This document shows positions 1 to 8,943 of a stretch of DNA of 64,000 bases, piece by piece (within the stretch, counting starts at the first letter, position 1; every line of letters begins with the position of its first letter). A program made the position numbers and the translations under genes. The notes beneath the pieces were generated by a model. It had not been told where the DNA came from. It saw only the letters and a program-made list of their open reading frames with translations, and did no database searches. Source of the DNA: Granulosicoccus sp964449565. Its GTDB lineage: Bacteria > Pseudomonadota > Gammaproteobacteria > Granulosicoccales > Granulosicoccaceae. Location: assembly GCA_964449565.1 (NCBI GenBank), contig CAYUZB010000001.1, positions 1 through 64,000 on the forward strand, read 5' to 3'.

Positions 1-127
1 AAAAAACAGGTCCAAACCGGACAATGACGATACCGCCACCCTGCCGTTCGTAACGGTCCTGGCCACTCAAAAAACCGTAGACTCTGGCAAGTTAATATTG
101 GCTTAAGCGGTAGCCACAAACAGGTCC

Positions 128-2485
128 ATGAAAAGATTTCAGCAATTCAAGGTGTCTTTACAATTCCAATCACTGATTTTGCTGCTACTGACGAGCACTT
201 CAGCGGTCAGCGAATCCATTGTCATTACTCCACAGAATCTGCGCGATGCGGTGACGTCAAGCACCACCCCAACTGAATTTTTACAACAAACTGTCAATGC
301 GCAAATCCGGGATGCTCTCGAGTCAGCGGGTATAGGCCTTGGAGACGGGACCTTGGTTTACACCGACACGCTCCCTGCATCTCGCATAAATGACGGCTGT
401 AATCCAGTAGATGTTGATGATGTACAAATAAGCGCTGTTATCGACAATTCCTCCTTTCTCTCCGCCGATATCAGAACGCTGCATGAGCCCCTGGTCCTGT
501 CACTGAATCTAAACGCTGAACTTAGCGTCGAAGGTAGTGCGAATCAAATTTTCGGCTTTCGCGTTGGTGATTGTATAGAAATTGGTAGCGACAGCTTCTC
601 GTTTCGCGCAGCAGGCCCTTTTGAGTTGGGTCTCACCATCAGCCTTGAATTAAACCCTATATTTGACGAACTGGGAAACACATTTGAATTACGACCTGAA
701 GTAAATGTGGTTGGCGGTTTGAATTCGTGGTCGGTAAACGTCGATGTTGACGATACGATTTTTCGCAGAGTGCTGGAAAATTATCTCGAAGATGAGATAA
801 GCGACAGCTTGACCGATGAACGAATTGCTGACGCGGTCGACGACATAGAACAGTCGCTGCAACGGCAGCTTAGTGAACTAAGCCAGGATGGTGACAGCCT
901 GATAATCGAACTACCTGCTGCTGACGATCCGCAAATTGACGCGCTTTACGACCTTCTCAGACCAAACGCCGATTTCAGTCTTTCAATTGCGTATACACAA
1001 ACCCGACGTTCTGAACTTCTGGCCGCGATCATCTCTGGCGATCCCGACTGGCTGGACGACATTGTCAGTGACACTGCAGCGTGTCAAGCGAGCAGTATTC
1101 TACAGATCGATCTGCCACACGCACCTTTATATACAACAGCCGAAGGGTCTTGTTCCCGTGCAGAGGGCATTGATACTGAACAGGCAGCCGGACGTTCGCA
1201 CTCACTCTATCTTGATGAGCAATGCCAGCATCCAGTACAGGTAGATCCGGTTAGTGCGGTTGACTACTGTACTGTTGCACTGGATACAAGAAGGCTCGGC
1301 AACGCTGCATCTAAGCCTGAACAGCTCATGAGCTGGCAATTCTCTCCAGGCAATCAGTTCGATATTGGTGCGGCTCCTTTAACAGGGCTTGAACAACCGT
1401 TCATACAGCGTGTGAAATACAAGGAAGTTCAAACTGCAGCAGGAGTATGTCAACTCGAAATGCGTGTATATAGCGCACTACCCGGGGCAGACCCGAACAG
1501 ACAGCTCAGACCGATACTCGCCTTCCACGGCGGGAGTTGGCAGCATAGATCGTCAGGTTTTTTTGGCATTGAAACCATGGCAACACAGTTTGTCTCCCGC
1601 GGTTTTGTCGTCTTTGCGCCATTTTATAGATTGTTGGGTGAGCGTGAAGGCAATATTGAGTGTCAACAAGCAGCTTTTCCAGACATCGTTGAAGACGCAA
1701 ACGACGCACTCAATTGGGTTATTGAGAATCAGGAACGCTATGGCGCACAAGGAAGAGTGAGTTTGTTTGGACAATCCGCCGGTGGACATCTTGGCGCCAT
1801 GTTAGCTGTCCGCAGAAGCGAACTGATCGAACGAGCTGCTTTGTTCTATGCACCCACGGACTTCCCGGATTTTCTCGAAGGTCTCCAAACGGGCCGGCAT
1901 GTCAGCGGCTCTGGCACACGCATTCTTGAATCGGTTATCGGTCAGGAGCTCGAATCCATCCCTGTGACAAATGAGCTGCTGCAGCAGAACAGTTTTCCCC
2001 GAGAAGTTACTCAAAGAATTGCCAACAACCAGAGAATACCGCCCTTGTTCATGTTACATGGAGAACAAGATTCGGTATTGCCATTCAGACAATCAGTTCG
2101 TCTCTGTAATTCACTCGGTGGAAATCCGGATACCGGAATCGCCAGCCTGGATCCGAATACGACATCGGCGCGTCGGATTCATGAGTGTGATGGTCAAGGA
2201 AGTCAACTACATCTGATCGCTCAAGGGCAGCACGCACTTGATATCTGTATCGCCGACGAATTATGCCTCTCTGGTGATCGTAACAGCGCGCAACTGACCG
2301 GCGATTCGGTCGATGAAATGCTTGCATGGATGGAACGTTCGCAATTGCCTATACAAAGCAGTTTACTTGATGGTAGCGATTCATCAACGGGCGGCTCCGG
2401 TGGTCCTGCTCTACTCCTAGCTTTGATGTTATCAGGCTATACAAGATCGAGAAGAGCTTTAGCGCGTTTCGCACAACATCGGTAA
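128..2485 (+). CDS. Secreted alpha/beta hydrolase (esterase-like) with GlyGly-CTERM-like tail
   Basis: A 785-residue protein that starts with a signal peptide (about residues 1-29, hydrophobic LILLLLTSTSA). Residues 30 to about 430 are acidic and I recognise no family there. The C-terminal part, about 440-730, is an alpha/beta hydrolase of the esterase/lipase type: oxyanion motif HGGSW near residue 467, nucleophile elbow GQSAGG with Ser550, a candidate acid in GEQDSV (about Asp648) and a candidate base in GQHALD (about His702). The end reads GGSGG, then a hydrophobic stretch, then an Arg-rich tail. This is the layout of GlyGly-CTERM sorting signals processed by rhombosortase in marine gammaproteobacteria. 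The substrate is unknown. It is the only rightward gene at the left edge and converges on hrpA. Fold and secretion are fairly secure; enzymatic specificity is not. Confidence 0.8.
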   Translation: MKRFQQFKVSLQFQSLILLLLTSTSAVSESIVITPQNLRDAVTSSTTPTEFLQQTVNAQIRDALESAGIGLGDGTLVYTDTLPASRINDGCNPVDVDDVQISAVIDNSSFLSADIRTLHEPLVLSLNLNAELSVEGSANQIFGFRVGDCIEIGSDSFSFRAAGPFELGLTISLELNPIFDELGNTFELRPEVNVVGGLNSWSVNVDVDDTIFRRVLENYLEDEISDSLTDERIADAVDDIEQSLQRQLSELSQDGDSLIIELPAADDPQIDALYDLLRPNADFSLSIAYTQTRRSELLAAIISGDPDWLDDIVSDTAACQASSILQIDLPHAPLYTTAEGSCSRAEGIDTEQAAGRSHSLYLDEQCQHPVQVDPVSAVDYCTVALDTRRLGNAASKPEQLMSWQFSPGNQFDIGAAPLTGLEQPFIQRVKYKEVQTAAGVCQLEMRVYSALPGADPNRQLRPILAFHGGSWQHRSSGFFGIETMATQFVSRGFVVFAPFYRLLGEREGNIECQQAAFPDIVEDANDALNWVIENQERYGAQGRVSLFGQSAGGHLGAMLAVRRSELIERAALFYAPTDFPDFLEGLQTGRHVSGSGTRILESVIGQELESIPVTNELLQQNSFPREVTQRIANNQRIPPLFMLHGEQDSVLPFRQSVRLCNSLGGNPDTGIASLDPNTTSARRIHECDGQGSQLHLIAQGQHALDICIADELCLSGDRNSAQLTGDSVDEMLAWMERSQLPIQSSLLDGSDSSTGGSGGPALLLALMLSGYTRSRRALARFAQHR

Positions 2486-2548
2486 TTCGAATCAATACAT
2501 ACGCGTTAAAAATAGAAAATACAGATAGTGTCGTCTTGTGTAAATGGA

Positions 2549-5500
2549 TCAGGACAAATCCGCAACGCGATTCTCGAGCCTGGAGACAGACACTTTTTCA
2601 ACGGTACCAAGATCCTGCGCAAACAGGGAAATTCTGAGCTCCTCGAAGGACCAGCGCAGCGCCTGCCATTTCAATTCATGATCCGCTTCGTCCTCTCGGG
2701 ACTTTGGCAAGTCTTTGAAACGTTCCCAGACCGGTAATAACTCGGCGCGACGACGACGGTCCTTGTCTGGTGCTTGATCAATACCATCAAGACGCTTTCC
2801 CATCGCCTGGAAGTAAACCGGCAAGCGCTTCAGACGATCCAAACCTGTCTGCGTTACGAAACCCTGATAGATCAAGGCATTCATTTGATCTTTCAAATCG
2901 GCCGCTGCCTCTATCCAGCTCAAGGCGAGTGATCCGTCCAGACGTTTTGCAACCACACGGTAGTGCTCGAACACTTGCTCCAATGTCTGACAAAACATAG
3001 TCGCATTAGGCACCAAGTGCTCACGTGACGTGTTCAATGCATGTGTAAAAGCATCATGACTTCGTGGAAGTTCATAGGGCAGGACAAAGGTCTCGTCTAT
3101 CGCCGCATCGATAATATCGGCGATTAATTGTTGTTTGTTACCAAATGGCGTGAAGCGCAAGCTCAACACATCAATATTGGGCAACTTTCGTTGCAAGTAT
3201 TTGATCTCATCTCGCAAAACTTGGGCGTACAGGGCGCGCACCCCTACGGGCATTGCTTTCAAGGCCGCAGGGCGTGTCGCAAAGAGCTTGATACCGACAC
3301 CCTTTTCATTAGCCTGCAACGCGGGAAAACCTTGCATGGTGATTCCAGGCTTCTCGATATCGACACACTCAGGAAGATCACCGAAATTCCAGCTTGTGAC
3401 ACTTTCTTTCTCAATACTGTTATCACTGAATCGGAGCAGCGTTTCTTCAACTTCACCAACATAAGACTTTTGCAGTGTTTCGAGCTGTCGCCCTGCATTG
3501 AGAATCTTGCCCTGATCATCAATGACTTCAAACCGCATCAGCAGATGCTTTGGCAAGCTTGATGGTTCCCACATCGTGCGTTCCACTTCGACACCCGTCA
3601 TGCGTTTCAGATGTTTACTCAAGGATTGCAGCAGGCTTCCTTCTTCTGGCGACATCGCCGCGACGCAAGCATCAGCATAATCAGGTGCGGGAACAAAATT
3701 GCGGCGCATTTGCTTCGGCAATGATTTGATTAAAAGGGAAATTTTCTCAGCAACAAGACCCGGCACCAACCATTCGCAGCGTTCCGACGGTACACGGTTC
3801 AATACTTCAACTGGTATCACCAACGTGACACCGTCATCGTCTTCACCAGGGGCAAAGTGATAACGCAGAGGCAACACCATCCCATTGACATCGAGCTGGT
3901 TCGGATAGTCAGTGTCCGCAACTTCCACCGCACCTTCGGCCAGTAACTGCTCGCGTGCGAAATACAAGCCTCGTGGATAGTCTGTCTCATAAGTCTTTCG
4001 CCATGTTTCAAAGCTTTTGGCTGTGTGAATTTCCTGAGGTATCAACGCGTCATAGAATCTAACGAGCTCCTCTGGATCAACAACGATGTCTCGTCGACGC
4101 GACTTCTCTTCAAGACTGGCAACCTCGTCAAGCAACTCCTGGTTGAAGCGATGAAAGTCACCTTTGGTTCGCAAAGCACCACCGACCAGAGCGTCACGTA
4201 TAAATATTTGCCGAGCCTCCGCCGGGTTGATGGGGCCATAGTTGACACGCTTTTTTGGATTGATGATGAGGCCATAAAGCGTCGACTGTGCCCACGCTGC
4301 AACCGTACCCTGCTTGGCTTGCCAGTGAGCATCCCGATAACTGTAATGCAAAAGATGTTCAGCCATTTGCTCGATCCAGTCAGGATTGATTCCAGCGACC
4401 TGACGCGCGTAAAGCCTGCTGGTCTCAGCAATCTCCGCTGCCATGATCCACTTGGGACCCTTCTTGAACAGACCACTGCCAGGAAAGATATGCAGATGAC
4501 GATTACGTGTAGCGAGATAATCATGTTTGTCCGTCTTGACAGCTACGTGTGACAGCAAGCCTGTGAGTAATGCACGATGCACTGCCTCCGGCTTCGCCTC
4601 TGCCGTAGCCAACGGTAATTTCAAGCTCTTGCACATTCTTGTCAACTGTCGACGAACATCCATCCACTCGATAATACGAAGGGGGGAAAGGAAACGTTGC
4701 TTGCACATTTTTCGGAACTGCGAGTTCGACAACTGCTTTTTTTGTACGGTGACAAAATTCCAAAGATTCAACCACGCCAGAAAATCTGACGTCTCAACAT
4801 TAAACTCCGCATGCATTTCATCCGAAGCTTCTCGCTTTTCAAACGGTCGGTCGCGAGGGTCTTGAACTGATAGCGCACTGACAATGGTCAACACGTCTGT
4901 CACACAACCTTCGTCCGCGGCGGCCAACAACATCCGACCGAGACGCGGATCTATAGGCAATCGAGCCAAACGTTTACCAATATCGGTAAGCTGGCGCTTG
5001 TCATTCAGCGCCCCAAGTTCCTGCAAGGTACGATAACCGTCATTAACGAAACGAGACTCCGGCGATTCGACAAACGGAAACTGATCGACTGTGCCGAGGC
5101 GCATTGATGCCATTTGCAGGATGACAGCGGCCAGATTGGTGCGAAGTATCTCTGGTTGGGTAAATTCTCGTCGGCTCAGGAAGTCCTCTTCCGAATAGAG
5201 GCGGATACAAACTCCTGGCGCTTCGCGACCGCAACGTCCCATACGTTGGTTTGCAGATGCCTGAGATACCTTTTCTATTGGCAATCGTTGAACTTTACTT
5301 CTGACGCTGTAGCGCGATGTTCTTGCATAGCCAGGATCGATAACAGCACGGATTCCAGGAACGGTTAACGAGGTCTCCGCTACGTTCGTTGCCAATACAA
5401 TACGAGGCGCACTATGTTTCTGGAAGATGCGATTCTGTTCTGCATTTGACAAGCGCGAGTACAATGGCACCACATCAACACCTCGAAAAAGGCGATTGTG

Positions 5501-6277
5501 CGAACCTTCTTTAGACAGAAGATCACTGATCTCGCGAATTTCACGTTCACCACTGAGAAACACCAGTATGTCGTGTTGACGTTCTTTTAGTAGTTCTTCA
5601 GCAGCCGCGAGAACCGCGTTCGGTAAATCAATATCATCAAGTGAATCGGAATTTTCTTCCGGCTCACGATAACGCAATTCAACGGGATAGGTTCGCCCTT
5701 CAGCATGGATTATGGGGGCTTTATCAAAATGTTCGGAGAAGCGCTCTGGATCAATTGTCGCCGAGGTGATAATGACTTTCAGGTCACGTCGCTTGCGCAG
5801 AACCTGTTTCAAATAACCAAGTAAGAAATCAATATTCAGCGAACGTTCATGCGCTTCATCGATGATGAGAGTGTCATATTGCTTGAGCAGAGGGTCACGT
5901 TGAATTTCGGCCAACAGGATTCCGTCGGTCATCAGCTTTATCGACGTTTGTTCAGACACTTGATCAGTAAAGCGAATCTTGAAACCAACCGCCTCACCCA
6001 CCTTGCTGTCCAACTCACTCGCAATCCGCGCAGCCACACTGCGTGCGGCAATCCGCCTGGGCTGGGTATGTCCAATTAAGCCCTTGACGCCACGACCAGC
6101 CTCAAGACAAATCTTCGGCAACTGAGTGGTCTTGCCCGAGCCGGTCTCGCCACACACGATGATCACCTGATGCGCCTCAAGCGCCGACAGGATAGCCTCG
6201 CGCCGCTCCACCACCGGCAAATCCGCCGGATAACGAATCTCCAATCGGGTCGGACCACGATAACTGGTTGATTTCAC
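2549..6277 (-). CDS. hrpA: ATP-dependent RNA helicase HrpA
   Basis: DEAH-box helicase of 1242 residues, close to the length usual for HrpA (about 1300). Walker A GETGSGKT is at residues 43-50 and the DEAH box at 140-143, followed by SAT and QRMGRCGR motifs, a helicase-associated region and the long C-terminal part specific to HrpA. In enterobacteria HrpA acts on mRNA and stalled ribosomes; that role is transferred by family. The start is a GTG with no clear ribosome binding site. An in-frame stop lies 30-40 bases upstream, and no other good start precedes the Walker motif. The first 11 codons coincide with a dispersed repeat (6247-6272), so the present N-terminus appears to derive from repeat DNA. 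It stands alone and is transcribed leftward. Confidence 0.96.
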   Translation of the reverse strand: MKSTSYRGPTRLEIRYPADLPVVERREAILSALEAHQVIIVCGETGSGKTTQLPKICLEAGRGVKGLIGHTQPRRIAARSVAARIASELDSKVGEAVGFKIRFTDQVSEQTSIKLMTDGILLAEIQRDPLLKQYDTLIIDEAHERSLNIDFLLGYLKQVLRKRRDLKVIITSATIDPERFSEHFDKAPIIHAEGRTYPVELRYREPEENSDSLDDIDLPNAVLAAAEELLKERQHDILVFLSGEREIREISDLLSKEGSHNRLFRGVDVVPLYSRLSNAEQNRIFQKHSAPRIVLATNVAETSLTVPGIRAVIDPGYARTSRYSVRSKVQRLPIEKVSQASANQRMGRCGREAPGVCIRLYSEEDFLSRREFTQPEILRTNLAAVILQMASMRLGTVDQFPFVESPESRFVNDGYRTLQELGALNDKRQLTDIGKRLARLPIDPRLGRMLLAAADEGCVTDVLTIVSALSVQDPRDRPFEKREASDEMHAEFNVETSDFLAWLNLWNFVTVQKKQLSNSQFRKMCKQRFLSPLRIIEWMDVRRQLTRMCKSLKLPLATAEAKPEAVHRALLTGLLSHVAVKTDKHDYLATRNRHLHIFPGSGLFKKGPKWIMAAEIAETSRLYARQVAGINPDWIEQMAEHLLHYSYRDAHWQAKQGTVAAWAQSTLYGLIINPKKRVNYGPINPAEARQIFIRDALVGGALRTKGDFHRFNQELLDEVASLEEKSRRRDIVVDPEELVRFYDALIPQEIHTAKSFETWRKTYETDYPRGLYFAREQLLAEGAVEVADTDYPNQLDVNGMVLPLRYHFAPGEDDDGVTLVIPVEVLNRVPSERCEWLVPGLVAEKISLLIKSLPKQMRRNFVPAPDYADACVAAMSPEEGSLLQSLSKHLKRMTGVEVERTMWEPSSLPKHLLMRFEVIDDQGKILNAGRQLETLQKSYVGEVEETLLRFSDNSIEKESVTSWNFGDLPECVDIEKPGITMQGFPALQANEKGVGIKLFATRPAALKAMPVGVRALYAQVLRDEIKYLQRKLPNIDVLSLRFTPFGNKQQLIADIIDAAIDETFVLPYELPRSHDAFTHALNTSREHLVPNATMFCQTLEQVFEHYRVVAKRLDGSLALSWIEAAADLKDQMNALIYQGFVTQTGLDRLKRLPVYFQAMGKRLDGIDQAPDKDRRRRAELLPVWERFKDLPKSREDEADHELKWQALRWSFEELRISLFAQDLGTVEKVSVSRLENRVADLS
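6247..6272 (-). repeat. RAYT-associated repeat, copy A (overlaps hrpA start)
   Basis: Read on the minus strand this is a TCAACCAGTTATC arm followed by the core GTGGTCCGACCC. The core contains GGTC-N-GACC, a short imperfect palindrome. The copy covers codons 2 to about 10 of hrpA and differs from copy E (60169) by only one or two bases across the shared stretch. It lies about 1 kb downstream of the RAYT gene, with copy B on the other side. Confidence 0.75.
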
Positions 6278-6670
6278 GAGAATAACAGGTCTGAAACGGC
6301 GAAATTTAGCCCTTAAAAGGCTGTTTCTAGAGGTTAAACCTTGAGTTTAATGGGTAATGACCGAAAACGAACAGTCTGCCATCATTCGGCCTCTTTTTAC
6401 CCAGCGCCGGCACTCACCTAAACCAGGATTAAAGACCTGGTTAAGACCGAAAAAGCAGTTCGATTACTTGATCTATACGCACAAATTCCGCGTTACTCAC
6501 CGCTCATTTGAAAAGTAACTACTGAAAGAACCCTTCGTCAGAGCACTAATTCGAACGACAGGCAGGCTGAAAGAAAATCAAAGAAGCGCAAATCTATATC
6601 CCGGGCGCAACTCGATCATCATTTGCCAAATACATCTGAAAGTAGTCAACCACGACTACCGCATCATTTT
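6278..6670. other. Intergenic stretch between the thioredoxin-like gene and hrpA
   Basis: 393 bases with no convincing gene. It holds two small inverted repeats: AGCC/GGCT around 6308-6322, and a 7-bp perfect stem AACCAGG/CCTGGTT with an 8-base loop at 6421-6442. Neither is followed by a clear T-run on either strand. It presumably contains the hrpA promoter, which I could not identify. Confidence 0.5.
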
Positions 6671-7189
6671 TCAGGTACCGACGCGTGGCAGGTGCCGCCG
6701 GAAATGCTCCGCAAGCTCCTCAGCTGGGGTGACCCCTTGAACCGTATGCACATGGCGCCCTTTTGCATTGAACAGTAACAAGGTGACATGGGGTACGCCG
6801 TATCGCTCCTGAAATTGGCGCCCTTTGGTTTTCGTGATATCGGCAATCCGGTAAGTGATATCGTCACGATCGCCCAGCGCTTTCTTGGTGTTGGCCATCA
6901 ATCGGCGGCACAATCTGCAACCAGGGTCATGAATCTGCACGATAGCGGGGCTTCCATTACCCAATACGCTCAAATCGTGCAGAGCCCGTTTTTTAACATC
7001 GTGACGATGCACACCCACTCCGGCGACGCCGACGAGCGGCACGCCCAGCAACAGCCCAAGCATCTTCCGTCGGCTGATCGGTCGCTTCGCTGCCACGGGG
7101 CTAGAACTAGGGCTAGGGATACTAGAGCTAGTGCTAGATTTACTGGCCTTAGCCTTGTTCTTGGTCTTACGCTTGTTTTTCTTTCCCAT
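6671..7189 (-). CDS. Thioredoxin-fold protein with Tat-like N-terminal anchor
   Basis: 172 residues in three parts. Residues 1-36 are very rich in Lys and Ser (Ser/Pro run near 18-31). Residues 38-60 hold SRRKML followed by a hydrophobic stretch, like a twin-arginine signal or anchor. Residues 75-172 look like a thioredoxin-type domain, with CRLC at 91-94 in the redox-site position and a GVPHV stretch that would supply the cis-proline. It probably acts in the periplasm or at the membrane in thiol-disulfide exchange; this is inference from motif and topology. The Ser run is encoded by a repetitive ACTAG-rich stretch around 7105-7140. The next gene upstream is the RAYT transposase about 110 bp away. 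There is no obvious operon partner. Confidence 0.7.
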   Translation of the reverse strand: MGKKNKRKTKNKAKASKSSTSSSIPSPSSSPVAAKRPISRRKMLGLLLGVPLVGVAGVGVHRHDVKKRALHDLSVLGNGSPAIVQIHDPGCRLCRRLMANTKKALGDRDDITYRIADITKTKGRQFQERYGVPHVTLLLFNAKGRHVHTVQGVTPAEELAEHFRRHLPRVGT

Positions 7190-7297
7190 ACAAACCCCAA
7201 CGAATCAAACGATCAAATGATTGCAGATTAAAACTCGAAAGTTGAATTATCTGACACAACGCCCTTCAAGGGGGCTTTTGTTTCTGACACTGGATTT

Positions 7298-8098
7298 TCA
7301 TGACGATTCCCAAGCAGTCCGCATTTCAGAGGTAAAGCCGGAGATCTCGGCGATTGACGTTGGTAAGGACGTGGTATTCAGATAACAAGCGCCGTCCTCC
7401 CGTAGTGAGTAGCAATCGCCCTCTGAACGCGGATAACGGCCCGGGCTGGAACTTCCAAGTGCTCGCTTCATGAAAACTGCATATTCTCGATTTCCCACGG
7501 CGACACTCTCAGTCCAATAAGCCTGACGTTGCAGTTCATTCGCATCGAGCAGGGCAGCGATCCACGCATCCCGCGCAAGTTGAAGTTGTGCAGGTGTGTC
7601 AAAGCCCAGCAATTCACACAGTTTTTTAGGATCAATTCGGCCACCTCGTTTTTTCGGGTGCAATGCTTCGAAATATCCACTTTCTCGCCAATCAACTGGA
7701 TGCTCAACGCGACGCGCACGAACCATATTCAAATCGATATAAGCCATGCAGCGAAGTAAATGAGCGTCCGACTGCACAGCTGTTGCGTGATAACGATCTT
7801 CCCAAAACGCCCCGCGTCGGCCTTGGCGTTTATTGAATTCCTGAGCCGTACGACTCGCGACAAGCTGAATGGCGTTAGGGATTGAATTGTTACCACAATC
7901 CTGAACTAATAAATGGACATGGTTGGATGTGACGATGTAGTTGAGAATGCACAGCTTGTAACGCCTGCGAGCTTGAAACAGCCAATACATCCAGCGTCGT
8001 CGGTCAATCGCATACCTCAACAGGAAATCTTTGTTGTGGCAGCGCTGCGTGATGTGCCATACCTGTCCGGCCACGAAGTGCCGATGGGCTCTAGCCAT
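7298..8098 (-). mobile_element. REP-associated tyrosine transposase (RAYT, Y1/IS200-like fold)
   Basis: 266 residues. The early HITQRCHNKD segment and the HUH signature HVH at residues 60-62, inside a TSNHVHLLV context, are diagnostic of the Y1 transposase superfamily. The downstream GAFWEDRYHAT block is typical of the RAYT branch rather than of classical IS200 TnpA. RAYTs are usually single-copy, domesticated proteins that act on short palindromic REP sequences. Here copies of a GTGGTCCGACCC repeat flank the gene at 8303-8335 (about 200 bp upstream) and 6247-6272 (about 1 kb downstream), with three more elsewhere in the window. The frame is intact, with no terminal inverted repeats and no target duplication seen, so it does not look like a mobile insertion sequence. 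Confidence 0.9.
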
Positions 8099-8302
8099 GA
8101 TGTTCCCTCCTGGAACGTTTACCGCCCTCGATCCTGAGGGCCACTTAACTGTAGCGTACTTTTATGGCTTTTTGAAAGGGTGGCGCTGTATATCTGTTCG
8201 CGCCCGAGTGGGACCAGGTTGACGCGCTAAAACAGGCTTCTAGACAGAAAATGGGCCGGTTTAAGCCCAAAAATCAAGGATTATCAGGGCAGATATCAAG
8301 TT

Positions 8303-8335
8303 GAATCAATCACTTACCGTGGTCCGACCCGTTAG
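8303..8335 (+). repeat. RAYT-associated repeat, copy B (ends on the SPOR gene stop codon)
   Basis: AATCAATCACTTACC followed by the core GTGGTCCGACCC and GTTAG. The TTA at 8332-8334 is the complement of the SPOR gene stop codon TAA, so the repeat abuts the end of that gene exactly as copy E does at livF. Its tail side (8225-8302) shares an interrupted similarity of about 70 bp with the sequence next to copy D (21424-21480), including TTTTTGGG and CTTAAAC blocks. Confidence 0.75.
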
Positions 8336-8940
8336 CCCGTAACGCGGATAATGTCGTAGGGCATGTTGGCGCGTCGCAGGCGCTTCTTGGCGTTGGTCAG
8401 GCGCTCGGGGTCGAAAAAGGGTCCGATGCGTACGCGATGCCCGAGTTGGCCATTGCTGTCTTGACGCGTGACGATGAAGGCTTCCAGTCCGAGCAACAAC
8501 ACCGCGGCGCGCGCACGTTCAGCGGCGAGTTGCTCGATGAAGTTTCCCGCCTGCAGGTAGTAGGATTCCTGGCCGAGGCTGCTCGCGGGTATCTCGGCAT
8601 AGCTTTCAGTGGCCAGGCGGTTGCGATTGAGATTCTGTGCATTGGCGGGCACAACGCGAGTCGCGGGTTTGATAACTGGCTGCGAGTTGGTCACATCACG
8701 GACCACCGCAGCGGTCGAAGCTGTCGCGACTTTGGCAACCTCTTTGTCTTCCAACACCGTGTAGAACTCGAAATCGCTGGCGCCCTGCTGGACCGGGGCA
8801 ACTTCGGTCGCATGGTAATCAGCCAACGATGTATCCACTGGAATCCGCGACAGCAACATCACAAAACCAATCACGAAACCGACGAGCAGGCCGAGGGCCA
8901 GTACAAAGAGTCGAGTATTGCTTGAATCAGCAGTTGCCAC
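8332..8940 (-). CDS. SPOR-domain inner-membrane protein
   Basis: 202 residues: a short cytoplasmic N-terminus, one membrane helix at about residues 10-30 (LFVLALGLLVGFVIGF), a Thr/Val/Ala-rich linker, and a C-terminal SPOR domain from about 126 to the end (YYLQAGNF start, GHRVRIGPF middle). SPOR domains bind denuded peptidoglycan glycan at division septa, so an FtsN-like role in the division apparatus is likely. It starts 3 bases after the argS stop codon, and priA lies further upstream. An argS-SPOR gene order near priA is common in gammaproteobacteria, which supports vertical inheritance. It is shorter than FtsN, so I do not give the symbol. Its stop codon lies within repeat copy B. Confidence 0.88.
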   Translation of the reverse strand: MATADSSNTRLFVLALGLLVGFVIGFVMLLSRIPVDTSLADYHATEVAPVQQGASDFEFYTVLEDKEVAKVATASTAAVVRDVTNSQPVIKPATRVVPANAQNLNRNRLATESYAEIPASSLGQESYYLQAGNFIEQLAAERARAAVLLLGLEAFIVTRQDSNGQLGHRVRIGPFFDPERLTNAKKRLRRANMPYDIIRVTG

Positions 8941-8943
8941 GCG

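Noticed and set aside
7298..8098. Mobile IS200-type insertion sequence
   Set aside because: The sequence fits the RAYT branch, no paired element ends or tnpB-like gene were seen, and it is single in the window.
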